Part shown: in pieces, positions 40,330-49,399 of the stretch
Layout: each line of letters opens with the position of its first letter
Position numbering within the stretch: position 1 is the stretch's first letter
DNA from: Clostridia bacterium
GTDB taxonomy: Bacteria; Bacillota; Clostridia; Christensenellales; Aristaeellaceae
Direction of reading: 5' to 3'
DNA: 52,076 nucleotides
Assembly (NCBI GenBank): GCA_017936765.1
Contig: JAGBEX010000037.1
Coordinates: forward strand, 1 to 52,076
Notes under the pieces: generated by a model
The model's database searches: none
Seen by the model: only the letters and a program-made list of their open reading frames with translations
What the model was told of the DNA's origin: nothing
Program-made: the position numbers and the translations under genes

Positions 40330-41385
40330 TTAAATTTTCTCCCCCGAGGCCTGCATGTACACCGCCAGCATCCTGGCCACAAAGAACATGATGGCGTACT
40401 CGTCCTCCTGCCAGATGCGCAGGTTGTGGGGTTCGGCACAGATCAGGTAGCCAAAGGTCTCGTCCTGGATGCCGATGCGGATCATCAGCACCGTTTCAAA
40501 CTCACGCGTCCGGCACAGTTCAAACATGCTGGGCGACTTGGCCGCAATGTGCTTGATCTCGTTGGTGGTGTAGATATCCTCCTTGATCAGCTTGTCCAGG
40601 TCCGTCACTTCGCCCAGGCTCTCTCCTGCGCTGACATTTCTGAAGCAGCCGTCCTGCCCCACATAATACAGGTCGGATATCCGCATATCCTCATGCAGGA
40701 TGGCCAGCATGGCCTTCAGCTTGTCCGACAGCGCCGACCGGGAGTCGAACCGGCTGGACAGGTCGTGGAAAATATGATAGATCCCCCTGCCCGCCAGCGC
40801 CTGGATGGAGATGTCCTTGTGCTTCGCCTCCACATAGATGATGTGGCAGTTGCGTCCCTTTGTCTTGCCCCGATACAGCGCCTTGTCGATCAGGCTGAAC
40901 AGGGTCGCATAGTCCTGGGCATTGTCGGGGAATACCGCGCAGCCGATGGTTCCTGTCACAAAGGGTTCGCAGTTCCCCAGATCGATGTTCTTCCGCAGCA
41001 CATTGTAGTCGGAATACATGCCTGCAAAGAAGTTCTTGATCTCGTCATACTGGTGATCGCGGAAATTGATGATCAGGAATTCATCGCCGCCATATCGGCC
41101 TGCAATGCCGTAATCCTTAAGATACTTTTCCAGGTCGCCGGCCAGCCCTGCCAGCACACCATCGCCGATCTTGTGACCATAGGTATCGTTGATAAACTTG
41201 AAGTTATCCAGATCCAGCAGCGCCAGCGTAAACGGAACACCGTTTTCGATCAGATGCTGGATGAATCCGATCATATATTTCCGGGAAACAAGACCCGTCA
41301 GGGAATCAACCACATTGCTTGCATCGCCCGACCTGAAAACTTCTTCAAAGTACGGATACTTTGATAACCGATCCTTGGTATACAT
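40330..41385 (-). CDS. GGDEF-domain diguanylate cyclase with C-terminal GAF-like region
   Basis: A 351-residue soluble protein. The GGDEF domain is N-terminal: DSLTGLVSRKYMIGFI, LALLDLDNFKFINDTYGHKI, GRYGGDEFLI with intact GGDEF at residues 99-103, and IDKALYRGKTKGRN. The inhibitory RxxD I-site position reads KDYG, so product inhibition of the usual kind is unlikely. Residues about 205-351 look like a GAF-type sensory domain. The ATG at 41385 follows GGAGGAAGT. It should make c-di-GMP, the ligand for which the EPS operon carries HD-GYP and EAL-type domains. The GGDEF-then-sensor order is the reverse of the common one. Confidence 0.88.
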   Translation of the reverse strand: MYTKDRLSKYPYFEEVFRSGDASNVVDSLTGLVSRKYMIGFIQHLIENGVPFTLALLDLDNFKFINDTYGHKIGDGVLAGLAGDLEKYLKDYGIAGRYGGDEFLIINFRDHQYDEIKNFFAGMYSDYNVLRKNIDLGNCEPFVTGTIGCAVFPDNAQDYATLFSLIDKALYRGKTKGRNCHIIYVEAKHKDISIQALAGRGIYHIFHDLSSRFDSRSALSDKLKAMLAILHEDMRISDLYYVGQDGCFRNVSAGESLGEVTDLDKLIKEDIYTTNEIKHIAAKSPSMFELCRTREFETVLMIRIGIQDETFGYLICAEPHNLRIWQEDEYAIMFFVARMLAVYMQASGEKI

Positions 41386-41456
41386 ACTTCCTCCAAACAA
41401 AAGAGCTTCTCCGCCCGATTATCTGCTGTATGTTCGTGTCTGAAAATGTTACTATG

Positions 41457-41485
41457 ATTATATCATATGAAGGCACCCTTTGCAA
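41457..41485 (-). promoter_or_regulatory. Promoter of the GGDEF gene
   Basis: On the minus strand TTGCAA (41485-41480), 17-base spacer, TATAAT (41462-41457); a leader of about 65 bases leads to the ATG at 41385. Confidence 0.75.
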
Positions 41486-41512
41486 TGTTCCGATTTTGAT
41501 TTGTTTCCCGAA

Positions 41513-41541
41513 AAAAATCGTTGTTCAGGGCAACGATTTTT
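41513..41541. other. Perfect inverted repeat between divergent promoters
   Basis: AAAAATCGTTG (41513-41523) / CAACGATTTTT (41531-41541) with a 7-base spacer. It ends one base before the -35 box of the plus-strand promoter at 41543 and lies upstream of the minus-strand GGDEF promoter. It could be an operator for a dimeric regulator or a terminator for stray transcription; the sequence does not decide. Confidence 0.6.
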
Positions 41542-41542
41542 C

Positions 41543-41571
41543 TTGCCTTTCCTTTCCCATGGTGATACAAT
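41543..41571 (+). promoter_or_regulatory. Promoter of the 41618-43375 gene
   Basis: TTGCCT (41543-41548), 17-base spacer, TACAAT (41566-41571) preceded by TGA (extended -10). Leader of about 40 bases. Confidence 0.75.
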
Positions 41572-41617
41572 ACCCCTAACCAACACAACACCATATTTTT
41601 TTCCGGAGGGATCACAC

Positions 41618-43375
41618 ATGAGCAACTATCGTAATTTCAAGCTCGTGGTCTATTTTGTGGCGGGCGGCACCCAGAACACCACCCGCGAAAAGCTGGAGGC
41701 CGACCTGGCCTTCTTTGGCAAGCATATGCGCCTGGACAAGGTTTATCTGGAACCCTTCCGCTCCATCTTTGCCGATGAGAAGCAGGTGGAAATGTGCAAG
41801 GCTGTGTTCGAGGATCATGGCATTGAGGTGGCTGGCGGCATCACCACCACCATCGACGACCTTCCCGGCGAAGAACCCAAGCAGCGCATGTTCAACACCT
41901 TCTGCTACAACGATGAAAAGATGCTGGCTACCCTCAAGGAGGTCTCCACCTTCCTGGGCCAGCATTTCAACGAGTTCATCATCGACGACTTCTACTTCAC
42001 CAACTGCACCTGCGAGGCCTGTCGCGCCGGCCGCGATGCCTACAACAAGGCGCATGGTATCACCGATGGCTCCTGGCAGGGCTACCGCCTGGATCTGATG
42101 CAGCGGGTCAGCAAGGAGTACATGATCGCCCCCGCCAAGGCCGTGAACCCGAACTGCTCCATCACCATCAAGTATCCCAACTGGGCTGAGTCCTTCCAGG
42201 AGACGGGCTACAACCCCGCCCAGCAGCGCACCATTTTCGATAATATCTACACCGGCACCGAGACCCGCGACCCCATCACCACCGACCAGCACCTGCCCCG
42301 CTACCTCAGCTACTCCCTCATGACCTATTTTGAGAATATGTGGCCGGGCCACAACGGCGGCGGCTGGTTCGATCACTACGACCTGCACATCACCGAGCAT
42401 TACCTGGAGCAGGCCTACCTCACCGCCTTCTCCAAGCCCAAGGAAATGATGATGTTCTGCTTCCAGTCCCTGACGGACACCATGCACATCCCTGCCCTGG
42501 GCTATCAGCTGGACAAGCTGGATGCAGTGCTGGATCATTGCGGCAAGCCCATTGGCATCCCCTGCTACCTGCCCGATAACTGCCAGGGCGAGGACAATGT
42601 GCAGGACTTCCTGGGCATGGTGGGTCTGCCGGTGATCTGCACGCCCTACTTCCCTGCTGAAAGCGCGACCATGCTCCTCACCCGTTCCTCCGCCTGCGAT
42701 CCCGACATCGTGGATAAGCTGGAGAAGTACGTGGCCGAGGGCGGCAAGGCGCTGGTGACCCACGGCTTCCTGCAGGCCACCATGGATCGCGGCATTCAGC
42801 GCATGACCTCCATCCGTTTCGGCGGCCGCAAGGTGATGACCGCCGACTTCATGGTGGAGCAGGTGCGCAACATCATGCACCACCGGGTGATGCACTATCC
42901 CCACGGCAACAAGCCCATGCTGCTGGAGGTGCCGGAGCATCGCAACAACGCCACCTGGGCGCTGATCAAGTCCGTCTGCGGCAATGAAAACTACGGCGTG
43001 ATGCTCCAGGATACCTACGGCAAGGGTCAGCTGATCACCCTCACCGTGCCGGATGCCTTCACCGACCTGTATCATATGCCCGAGACCGTGCTGACCCGCA
43101 TCCGTGCGGAGTTCCCCGTGGGCGGCGTGTATCTGGAGGGCGGCGCGGAGATCAGCCTCTTCGTGTACGACAACGATACCTTCATCGTCTACCCCTATGT
43201 GGATAACGGCGTGCAGCCCAGCACCATCAAGCTGCACATCATGGGCGAAGCCAAGGCGCTGAAGCTGCCCGTGGAAGGCCGGGAGATCGCTCCCCTGTAC
43301 ACCGATGCAGCGGAGACCGTCTTCGAGGTTCGCGCCATCCCAGGTCAGTATGTGCTGTACCAGATCATTCGATAA
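41618..43375 (+). CDS. Uncharacterised glycosidase-like TIM-barrel protein with amidotransferase-like middle domain
   Basis: A 585-residue cytoplasmic-looking protein. Residues about 1-320 have a barrel-like pattern: KLVVYFVAGGTQNTT, GIEVAGGITTTI, FNEFIIDDFYFTNCTCEACR with a Cys pair, and SITIKYPNWAESF. Residues about 345-460 resemble the glutamine-amidotransferase-like beta-galactosidase trimerisation fold (YLPDNCQGEDNVQDFLGMVG; KLEKYVAEGGKALVTHGFL). A beta-rich C-terminal domain follows. The acidic pair in IIDDF could be catalytic, but this is a guess. The ATG at 41618 follows CCGGAGGG. Single-gene unit, no signal peptide. It may act on an imported glycan; family not identified. Confidence 0.6.
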   Translation: MSNYRNFKLVVYFVAGGTQNTTREKLEADLAFFGKHMRLDKVYLEPFRSIFADEKQVEMCKAVFEDHGIEVAGGITTTIDDLPGEEPKQRMFNTFCYNDEKMLATLKEVSTFLGQHFNEFIIDDFYFTNCTCEACRAGRDAYNKAHGITDGSWQGYRLDLMQRVSKEYMIAPAKAVNPNCSITIKYPNWAESFQETGYNPAQQRTIFDNIYTGTETRDPITTDQHLPRYLSYSLMTYFENMWPGHNGGGWFDHYDLHITEHYLEQAYLTAFSKPKEMMMFCFQSLTDTMHIPALGYQLDKLDAVLDHCGKPIGIPCYLPDNCQGEDNVQDFLGMVGLPVICTPYFPAESATMLLTRSSACDPDIVDKLEKYVAEGGKALVTHGFLQATMDRGIQRMTSIRFGGRKVMTADFMVEQVRNIMHHRVMHYPHGNKPMLLEVPEHRNNATWALIKSVCGNENYGVMLQDTYGKGQLITLTVPDAFTDLYHMPETVLTRIRAEFPVGGVYLEGGAEISLFVYDNDTFIVYPYVDNGVQPSTIKLHIMGEAKALKLPVEGREIAPLYTDAAETVFEVRAIPGQYVLYQIIR

Positions 43376-43385
43376 TCCCACACGC

Positions 43386-43419
43386 AAACGGCTCCGGATC
43401 ACTCGATCCGGAGCCGTTT
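43386..43419. terminator. Bidirectional terminator between convergent genes
   Basis: Perfect 15-base stem AAACGGCTCCGGATC / GATCCGGAGCCGTTT with loop ACTC, flanked by short T/A tracts, between the convergent stops at 43375 and 43421. Confidence 0.85.
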
Positions 43420-43420
43420 C

Positions 43421-44260
43421 TTATACTCCCAGCAACCGCCTTGCGTTGCCGCCCAGGATATCCGCTTTCTCTGCATCCGTCAGCGGCAGCGCCTTGATCT
43501 GCCGCAGGCTCTCCGCCTGGTCTGCCCAGGGACTGTCCGTGCCAAAAACCACCCGCTGGCTGCCAAAGGCGCGTACCAGCTGGCAGAAGCCTTCTTCATC
43601 CAGCATGGGCAGCTGTTGCGGCGCATAATAGCCCGGCTCCAGCGGCGTGATGCTCCCCAGGGAGAAGGCGGTGTCGATCATGGCGCTGGTGTCCGCCAGG
43701 CAGTCCGCCACCCGTTCCCAGTTGCGCCAACCGCCCATGTGGGCGCAGATCAACCCCACGTTTCCCGCCTGCTGCAAAGCGCGGCGGGTCATTTCCGGGG
43801 AGCAGCGCACCACGCCGGGAAAGCCAATGTCGTCCCCCGCGTGCATCACCACGGTCAGGCCCAGCTCGCCAGCCTTGGCCAGGATGCGCACGAACCGCAC
43901 ATCATCAATGTCCACACCCTGATACACCGGGTGCAGCTTCACGCCCTTCAGCCCCAGGGCAGCCATGCGGGTCAGCTCCTGCTCCGCACCCTCCATCTCC
44001 GGATGAATGCACCCGAAGTAGATCAGCCCATCCTTCCCCGTCAGTTGGGCAGACAGGTCGTTCATGGAAGCCACCTTCACCGGGTTGGTGGCCACCGGCA
44101 GCACTACCGAGCAGTCGATCCCCGCCCGGCGCATGGAAGCCCGCAGACCGCCCATGGTACCATCGGAAAAAGCTGCGGAATGGCTGGCCTGCTGCAATTT
44201 GCCAATGGCACCCGCGGCGATCCTGTCCGGAAAGGTGTGGGTGTGGAAATCAATCACCAT
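43421..44260 (-). CDS. Amidohydrolase-family (Amidohydro_2) metal-dependent hydrolase
   Basis: A 279-residue TIM-barrel hydrolase. It begins MVIDFHTHTFPD with the HxH metal motif; further ligands are in LKGVKLHPVYQG, VVMHAGDD, LICAHMGG and the catalytic Asp in VVFGTDSPWAD. The C-terminal ILGGNARRLLGV is typical of this group. Reactions in the family include decarboxylation and lactone or amide hydrolysis. The ATG at 44260 is 9 bases after AAAGGAG; an ATG at 44269 abuts that site. Divergent from the aryl-CoA operon; substrate unknown. Confidence 0.85.
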   Translation of the reverse strand: MVIDFHTHTFPDRIAAGAIGKLQQASHSAAFSDGTMGGLRASMRRAGIDCSVVLPVATNPVKVASMNDLSAQLTGKDGLIYFGCIHPEMEGAEQELTRMAALGLKGVKLHPVYQGVDIDDVRFVRILAKAGELGLTVVMHAGDDIGFPGVVRCSPEMTRRALQQAGNVGLICAHMGGWRNWERVADCLADTSAMIDTAFSLGSITPLEPGYYAPQQLPMLDEEGFCQLVRAFGSQRVVFGTDSPWADQAESLRQIKALPLTDAEKADILGGNARRLLGV

Positions 44261-44345
44261 GCAAAGCATCTCCTTTATGAATGTAGTGTAAATCTGCCCG
44301 CCGCCCCTGTCAAGAAAAGAAACAATTTAGATACAATCCATATCG

Positions 44346-44374
44346 TTGACTTATCATGTCCCGGCTGGTAAAAT
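44346..44374 (+). promoter_or_regulatory. Promoter of the aryl-acid/indolepyruvate operon
   Basis: TTGACT (44346-44351), 17-base spacer, TAAAAT (44369-44374) preceded by TGG (extended -10). A leader of about 30 bases leads to the GTG at 44411. Confidence 0.8.
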
Positions 44375-44410
44375 AATGGTCAAATGTACAATACAAAGGA
44401 GATTATCACC

Positions 44411-46048
44411 GTGCTGCTTACAGATTACTTAGAGCGTAACGCCAGGCTTTACGGCATGGAAACCGCGCTGGTGGAGATCAACCCCTCCGAGGAGCGCGAC
44501 AACGCCGTGACCTGGCGTGAGTTCAACCTGATCGAAAGCGCGAATCCCGATGCCCCCTACCGCCGTGAGCTGAGTTGGCGCGCCTTCGACAGCAGCGCCA
44601 ACCGCTTTGCCAACCTGCTGCTTTCCCGCGGGGTAAAGCGCGGCACCAAGGTGGCTATTCTTTTGATGAACTGCCTGGAGTGGCTGCCCATTTATTTCGG
44701 CATCCTCAAGGCTGGCTGCATCGCCGTTCCGATGAACTTCCGCTATTCCAGCGATGAGATCAAGTATTGCCTCGACCTGGCCGATGTGGAGGTGCTGGTC
44801 TTCGGTCCCGAATTTGTGAGCCGCATGGACGCCATCCAGCAGGAGCTGGGCAACCTGCGCTTCATCTTCTATGTGGGCAAGAACGGCCCCGACTACACCG
44901 AGGATTGCCTGCGGTTGACCACCTTCTGCTCCTCCGCGCCGCCGCCCGTAGCGCTGTGCGAAAAGGACTACGCCGCCATCTACTTCTCCTCCGGCACCAC
45001 CGGCTTCCCCAAGGCGATCCTGCACAACCACCGCGCCCTGGCCTATTCCTGCGAGGTGGAGCAGGCCCACCATGGCCAGCAGCACGATGACGTGTTCCTG
45101 TGCATCCCGCCCCTGTATCACACCGGCGCGAAAATGCACTGGTTCGGCTCCCTGTTCTCCGGCAGCAAGGCTGTGCTTCTCCGCGGCGTGAAGCCCGAGT
45201 GGATCCTCCGCGCCGTGAACGACGAGCGCTGCACCATTGTGTGGCTGCTGGTGCCGTGGGCGCAGGATCTGCTGGACGCCATCGATGCCGGTCGCGTGGA
45301 GCTTGACCACTACTACCTGGATCAATGGCGGCTGATGCACATCGGCGCACAGCCCGTGCCGCCCAGCCTGATCCACCGCTGGATGAAGCTCTTCCCCCAC
45401 CACCAGTACGACACCAACTACGGCCTTTCCGAGTCCATCGGCCCTGGCTGCGTGCATCTGGGTGTGGACAATGTTCACAAGGTGGGCGCCATCGGCAAGC
45501 CCGGCTACAACTGGGAGGCAAAGATCGTCTCCCCCGCCGGACAGGAAGTGGAGCAGGGCGACGTGGGCGAGCTGATCGTTCATGGCGACGGCGTGATGCT
45601 CTGCTATTACAAGAACCCCGAGGCCACCGCCGAGGTGCTCCGCGATGGCTGGCTCTACACCGGCGACATGGCTCGCATGGATGAAGACGGATTCATCTAC
45701 CTGGTTGACCGCAAGAAGGACGTGGTCATCTCCGGCGGCGAGAACCTCTACCCCGTGCAGATCGAAGATTATCTCCGCGGCTTTGACAAGATCAAGGATG
45801 TGGCTGTCATTGGATTGCCCGACGCGCGTTTGGGCGAGATCGCTGCGGCGATCGTGGAGATCAAGGAAGGCATCAACTGCACGGAGGAGGAGATCAACAA
45901 ATTCTGCGAGGGTATGCCCCGCTATAAGCGCCCCCGCAAGGTGATCTTCGACAAGGTACCCCGCAACCCCACCGGCAAGATCGAAAAGCCCGTCCTGCGC
46001 GAAAAGTATTGCCACGGACGTCTGGTGGAAGCACAGATCAACAGCTGA
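44411..46048 (+). CDS. AMP-forming acyl-CoA synthetase/ligase
   Basis: A 545-residue ANL-superfamily ligase. The P-loop is YFSSGTTGFPKAIL, A5 is YGLSESIG, A7 is WLYTGDMARMDEDGFIYLVD, A8 is RKKDVVISGGENLYPVQIED, and the catalytic Lys is in NPTGKIEKPVLRE. It forms an acyl-adenylate then a CoA thioester. I place the start at the GTG (44411) that follows AAAGGAG by 9 bases; an in-frame ATG at 44384 lies upstream of that site and has no ribosome binding site. First gene of the operon with the symporter, iorAB and paaK; an aryl or branched-chain acid substrate is inferred. Confidence 0.9.
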   Translation: MLLTDYLERNARLYGMETALVEINPSEERDNAVTWREFNLIESANPDAPYRRELSWRAFDSSANRFANLLLSRGVKRGTKVAILLMNCLEWLPIYFGILKAGCIAVPMNFRYSSDEIKYCLDLADVEVLVFGPEFVSRMDAIQQELGNLRFIFYVGKNGPDYTEDCLRLTTFCSSAPPPVALCEKDYAAIYFSSGTTGFPKAILHNHRALAYSCEVEQAHHGQQHDDVFLCIPPLYHTGAKMHWFGSLFSGSKAVLLRGVKPEWILRAVNDERCTIVWLLVPWAQDLLDAIDAGRVELDHYYLDQWRLMHIGAQPVPPSLIHRWMKLFPHHQYDTNYGLSESIGPGCVHLGVDNVHKVGAIGKPGYNWEAKIVSPAGQEVEQGDVGELIVHGDGVMLCYYKNPEATAEVLRDGWLYTGDMARMDEDGFIYLVDRKKDVVISGGENLYPVQIEDYLRGFDKIKDVAVIGLPDARLGEIAAAIVEIKEGINCTEEEINKFCEGMPRYKRPRKVIFDKVPRNPTGKIEKPVLREKYCHGRLVEAQINS

Positions 46049-46094
46049 TCTTTGCAGATAAAGTAGCACTTGTAGTACGGAAGGAGAACTGCAC

Positions 46095-47642
46095 ATGGAT
46101 CTGTTCATCAAAATTGGTATGCTCGTCGTTTTCTTTGCTGTCACCATAGGCATCGGCCTTTACTGCCGCAAGCACGCCACCGATGTGAATGGCTTTGTGC
46201 TGGGTGGCCGCAGCGTTGGCCCCTGGCTCACCGCCTTCGCCTATGGCACCAGCTATTTCTCCGCTGTGGTGTTCGTGGGCTATGCTGGCCAGTTCGGCTG
46301 GAAATACGGCATTGCTGCCACCTGGGCGGGCATTGGCAACGCCCTGCTGGGTTCCCTGATGGCCTGGGCATTCCTTGGCCGCCGCACCCGCGTGATGACC
46401 CAGCACCTGGACAGCGCCACCATGCCCCAGTTCTTCCAGCGGCGCTTCAACAGCCCCGCGCTGAAGACCGCCGCCTCCGCTATCATCTTCATTTTCCTCA
46501 TCCCCTACACCGCGTCCCTGTACAATGGCCTCTCCCGCCTCTTCGGCATGGCCTTTGACATCGACTACAGCGTGTGCGTGATCGTCATGGCCGTTCTCAC
46601 CGCCGTCTACGTCATTGCAGGCGGCTACATGGCCACCGCCATCAACGATTTCATTCAGGGCATCATCATGATCGTGGGCATCGTGGCGGTGATCGCCGCG
46701 GTGCTGAACAGCCAGGGCGGCTTTATGGAGGCGCTGAACAAGCTGGGCCAGGTGTCCGACCCCACCGTGTCCGAAACCCCCGGCGTGTTCGCCAGCTTCT
46801 TCGGCCCCGATCCCCTGGGCCTCTTGGGCGTGGTGCTGCTCACCTCCCTTGGCACCTGGGGACTGCCCCAGATGGTGCAGAAGTTCTACGCCATCAAGAG
46901 CGAGCAGGCCATCAACAAGGGCTTGATCATCTCCACCATCTTCGCTGCCATCGTGGCGGGCGGCTGCTACTTCCTGGGCGGCTTTGGCCGTCTGTTCGAT
47001 GTGGACGTGGCCACCCAGGGCTTTGATGCGGTGATTCCCACCATGCTCTCCGGCCTGAGTCCCATCCTCATCGCCGTGGTGGTGGTGCTGGTGCTGTCCG
47101 CCTCCATGTCCACCCTGTCCTCCCTGGTGCTGACCTCCTCCTCCACCCTCACGCTGGACTTTATCAAAGGCCGCATCGTGAAGGACATGGACGAGAAGAA
47201 GCAGCTGAAGGTCATGCGCGGGCTGATCGTGGTGTTCATCGCCATTTCCGTGGTGCTGGCCATTTTGCAGTACAAGTCCAGCGTCACCTTCATCGCTCAG
47301 CTGATGGGCGTCAGCTGGGGCGCGCTGGCCGGCGCTTTCCTGGCTCCCTTCCTCTACGGCCTGTACTGGAAGCGCGCCACCCCCGCCGCCGTGTGGGCAA
47401 GCTTCATCTTCTCCACGGTGGTCATGCTGGCCAATATCTTCGTCAAGTCTTCTTTCCCGGCCGTTCTGCAGTCCCCCATCAATGCGGGCGCCTTCTGCAT
47501 GATCGCCGGATTGATCATCGTCCCGGTGGTGTCCCTCGTCACCCCCAAGCTGCCGCAGCAGCACCTTGATCAGGTGTTCTCCTGCTACGACCGTCAGGTG
47601 CTGGTGACGGTGAAGGATTCCATCGGCGACCAGAATAACTAA
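46095..47642 (+). CDS. Sodium:solute symporter (SSS family)
   Basis: A 515-residue transporter with about 13 helices. Family features are VLGGRSVGPWLTAFAYGTSY near the N-terminus, LTAVYVIAGGYMATAINDFI and VLVLSASMSTLSSLVLTSSS, the helix carrying the Na2-site Ser/Thr residues. Paralogues carry proline, pantothenate, acetate, phenylacetate or sugars. Its place between an acyl-CoA ligase and iorA points to uptake of an organic or aromatic acid, by inference. The start follows GGAAGGAGAACTGCAC. Confidence 0.9.
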   Translation: MDLFIKIGMLVVFFAVTIGIGLYCRKHATDVNGFVLGGRSVGPWLTAFAYGTSYFSAVVFVGYAGQFGWKYGIAATWAGIGNALLGSLMAWAFLGRRTRVMTQHLDSATMPQFFQRRFNSPALKTAASAIIFIFLIPYTASLYNGLSRLFGMAFDIDYSVCVIVMAVLTAVYVIAGGYMATAINDFIQGIIMIVGIVAVIAAVLNSQGGFMEALNKLGQVSDPTVSETPGVFASFFGPDPLGLLGVVLLTSLGTWGLPQMVQKFYAIKSEQAINKGLIISTIFAAIVAGGCYFLGGFGRLFDVDVATQGFDAVIPTMLSGLSPILIAVVVVLVLSASMSTLSSLVLTSSSTLTLDFIKGRIVKDMDEKKQLKVMRGLIVVFIAISVVLAILQYKSSVTFIAQLMGVSWGALAGAFLAPFLYGLYWKRATPAAVWASFIFSTVVMLANIFVKSSFPAVLQSPINAGAFCMIAGLIIVPVVSLVTPKLPQQHLDQVFSCYDRQVLVTVKDSIGDQNN

Positions 47643-47654
47643 GGAGGTTCCTCC

Positions 47655-49397
47655 ATGAAACAGCTCATGCTGGGCAACGAAGCCGTTGCCCGCGGACTCT
47701 ACGAAGCCGGATGCGACTTTGTTTCCAGCTATCCCGGCACCCCCTCCACGGAGATCACCGAGGCCGTGGCCAAGTATCAGGAAGTGTATGCCGAGTGGGC
47801 GCCCAACGAGAAGGTGGCCATGGAGGCTGCCTTTGGCGCGTGCCTGGCTGGCAAGCGCAGCTTCTGCGGCATGAAGCACGTGGGTCTCAACGTGGCCGCC
47901 GATCCCCTCTTCACCATCGCTTATACCGGCGTGAATGCTGGCATGGTCATTGGCGTGGCCGACGATGCGGGTATGCACTCCTCCCAGAACGAGCAGGACT
48001 CCCGCCACTACGCCCGCGCCTCCAAGATCCCCATGCTGGAGCCTTCCGACTCTGCCGAAGCCCTGGCCTTCACCAAGCTGGCCTACGAGCTTTCCGAGCA
48101 GTTCGACACCCCGGTGCTTTTGAAGATGTGCACCCGCATCGCCCACTCCCAGTCCGTGGTGGAGACCGCCGACCGGGTGGAAGCATCCAAGGCCTACGAG
48201 AAGAACCCCCAGAAGTACATCATGATGCCCGGCAACGCCAAGCGCCGCCACCCCGTGGTGGAGGAGCGCACCAAGGCGCTCTCCGCCTGGGCTGAGGATT
48301 GCGCCATCAACCGCGTGGAAGAGGGCAGCGACCACAGTCGCGGCATCATCACCTCCTCCACCTCCTATCAGTATGTGAAGGAAGTCTGCGGCGACAAGTA
48401 TCCCGTGATGAAGCTGGGCATGATCTGGCCTCTACCGGAGAAGAAGATCCGCGACTTTGCCGCCTCCGTGGACGAGCTGGTGGTGGTGGAGGAACTGGAC
48501 AGCTTCATCGAGGCTCATTGCCTCTCCCTGGGGCTGAAGGTCAAGGGCAAGGATACCTTCCCCTGCATTGATGAATTCTCCCAGAACCTGGTGGCTGCCA
48601 AGCTGAACGCCGCCGTGCCGGAGACCGGTGCCAAGGTGGCTGACGCCATCCCCGCCCGTCCCCCGGTGATGTGCGCAGGCTGCCCCCATCGCGGTCTGTT
48701 CTACACCCAGGCCAAGAACAAGATCACCGCGCTGGGCGATATCGGCTGCTACACCCTGGGTGCCGTGCCGCCCCTGGGCGCGCTGGACACCACCATCTGC
48801 ATGGGTGCCTCCATTTCCGGCGCCCACGGCTTCACCAAGGCGCAAAACGGCGCTGGTGACAACAAGACCGTGGCCGTGATCGGCGACAGCACCTTTATGC
48901 ACAGCGGCATCACCGGCTTGGTGAACGTGGCCTACAACGAGAGCAATGCCACCATCATCATTGTGGATAACTCCATCACCGGTATGACCGGCCACCAGCA
49001 GAACCCCACCACCGGCTTCAACCTCAAGGGCGACCCCTGCACCAAGATCGACCTGGAGACCCTCTGCCGCGCTGTGGGCATCCGCCGCGTGCGGGTGGTG
49101 GATCCCTACAACCTGGCCGAAACGGAAGCCGCCATCAAGGAGGAGCTTGCCGCCCCCGAGGCCAGCGTGATCATCAGCCGCCGTCCCTGCGCCCTGCTGA
49201 AGTACGTGAAGCACAACAAGCCCGTGCGCGTGGAGAGCGACAAGTGCCGCTCCTGCAAAATGTGCATGAAGATCGGCTGCCCCGCCATCTCCATGAAGGA
49301 CGGCAAAGCCACCATCGATAACACCCTGTGTACCGGCTGCGGCGTGTGCCAGCAGCTGTGCAAGTTCGACGCCATCCAGGCCGCAAAGGAGGATTGA
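47655..49397 (+). CDS. iorA: Indolepyruvate:ferredoxin oxidoreductase, alpha subunit
   Basis: A 580-residue subunit, full length. The N-terminal pyrimidine domain begins LMLGNEAVARGLYEAGCDFV and SSYPGTPSTEITEAVAKYQ. The TPP domain has MCAGCPHRGLFYTQAKN, LGDIGCYTLGAVPPL, VIGDSTFMHSGITGL and VDNSITGMTGHQQNPTT. Two [4Fe-4S] motifs close the protein: CRSCKMCMKIGCPAI and CTGCGVCQQLCKFDAI. The enzyme oxidatively decarboxylates aryl pyruvates to arylacetyl-CoA with ferredoxin, and can run in reverse. The start follows AAGGAGGTTCCTCC; iorB begins 3 bases after the stop. Confidence 0.96.
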   Translation: MKQLMLGNEAVARGLYEAGCDFVSSYPGTPSTEITEAVAKYQEVYAEWAPNEKVAMEAAFGACLAGKRSFCGMKHVGLNVAADPLFTIAYTGVNAGMVIGVADDAGMHSSQNEQDSRHYARASKIPMLEPSDSAEALAFTKLAYELSEQFDTPVLLKMCTRIAHSQSVVETADRVEASKAYEKNPQKYIMMPGNAKRRHPVVEERTKALSAWAEDCAINRVEEGSDHSRGIITSSTSYQYVKEVCGDKYPVMKLGMIWPLPEKKIRDFAASVDELVVVEELDSFIEAHCLSLGLKVKGKDTFPCIDEFSQNLVAAKLNAAVPETGAKVADAIPARPPVMCAGCPHRGLFYTQAKNKITALGDIGCYTLGAVPPLGALDTTICMGASISGAHGFTKAQNGAGDNKTVAVIGDSTFMHSGITGLVNVAYNESNATIIIVDNSITGMTGHQQNPTTGFNLKGDPCTKIDLETLCRAVGIRRVRVVDPYNLAETEAAIKEELAAPEASVIISRRPCALLKYVKHNKPVRVESDKCRSCKMCMKIGCPAISMKDGKATIDNTLCTGCGVCQQLCKFDAIQAAKED

Positions 49398-49399
49398 CC

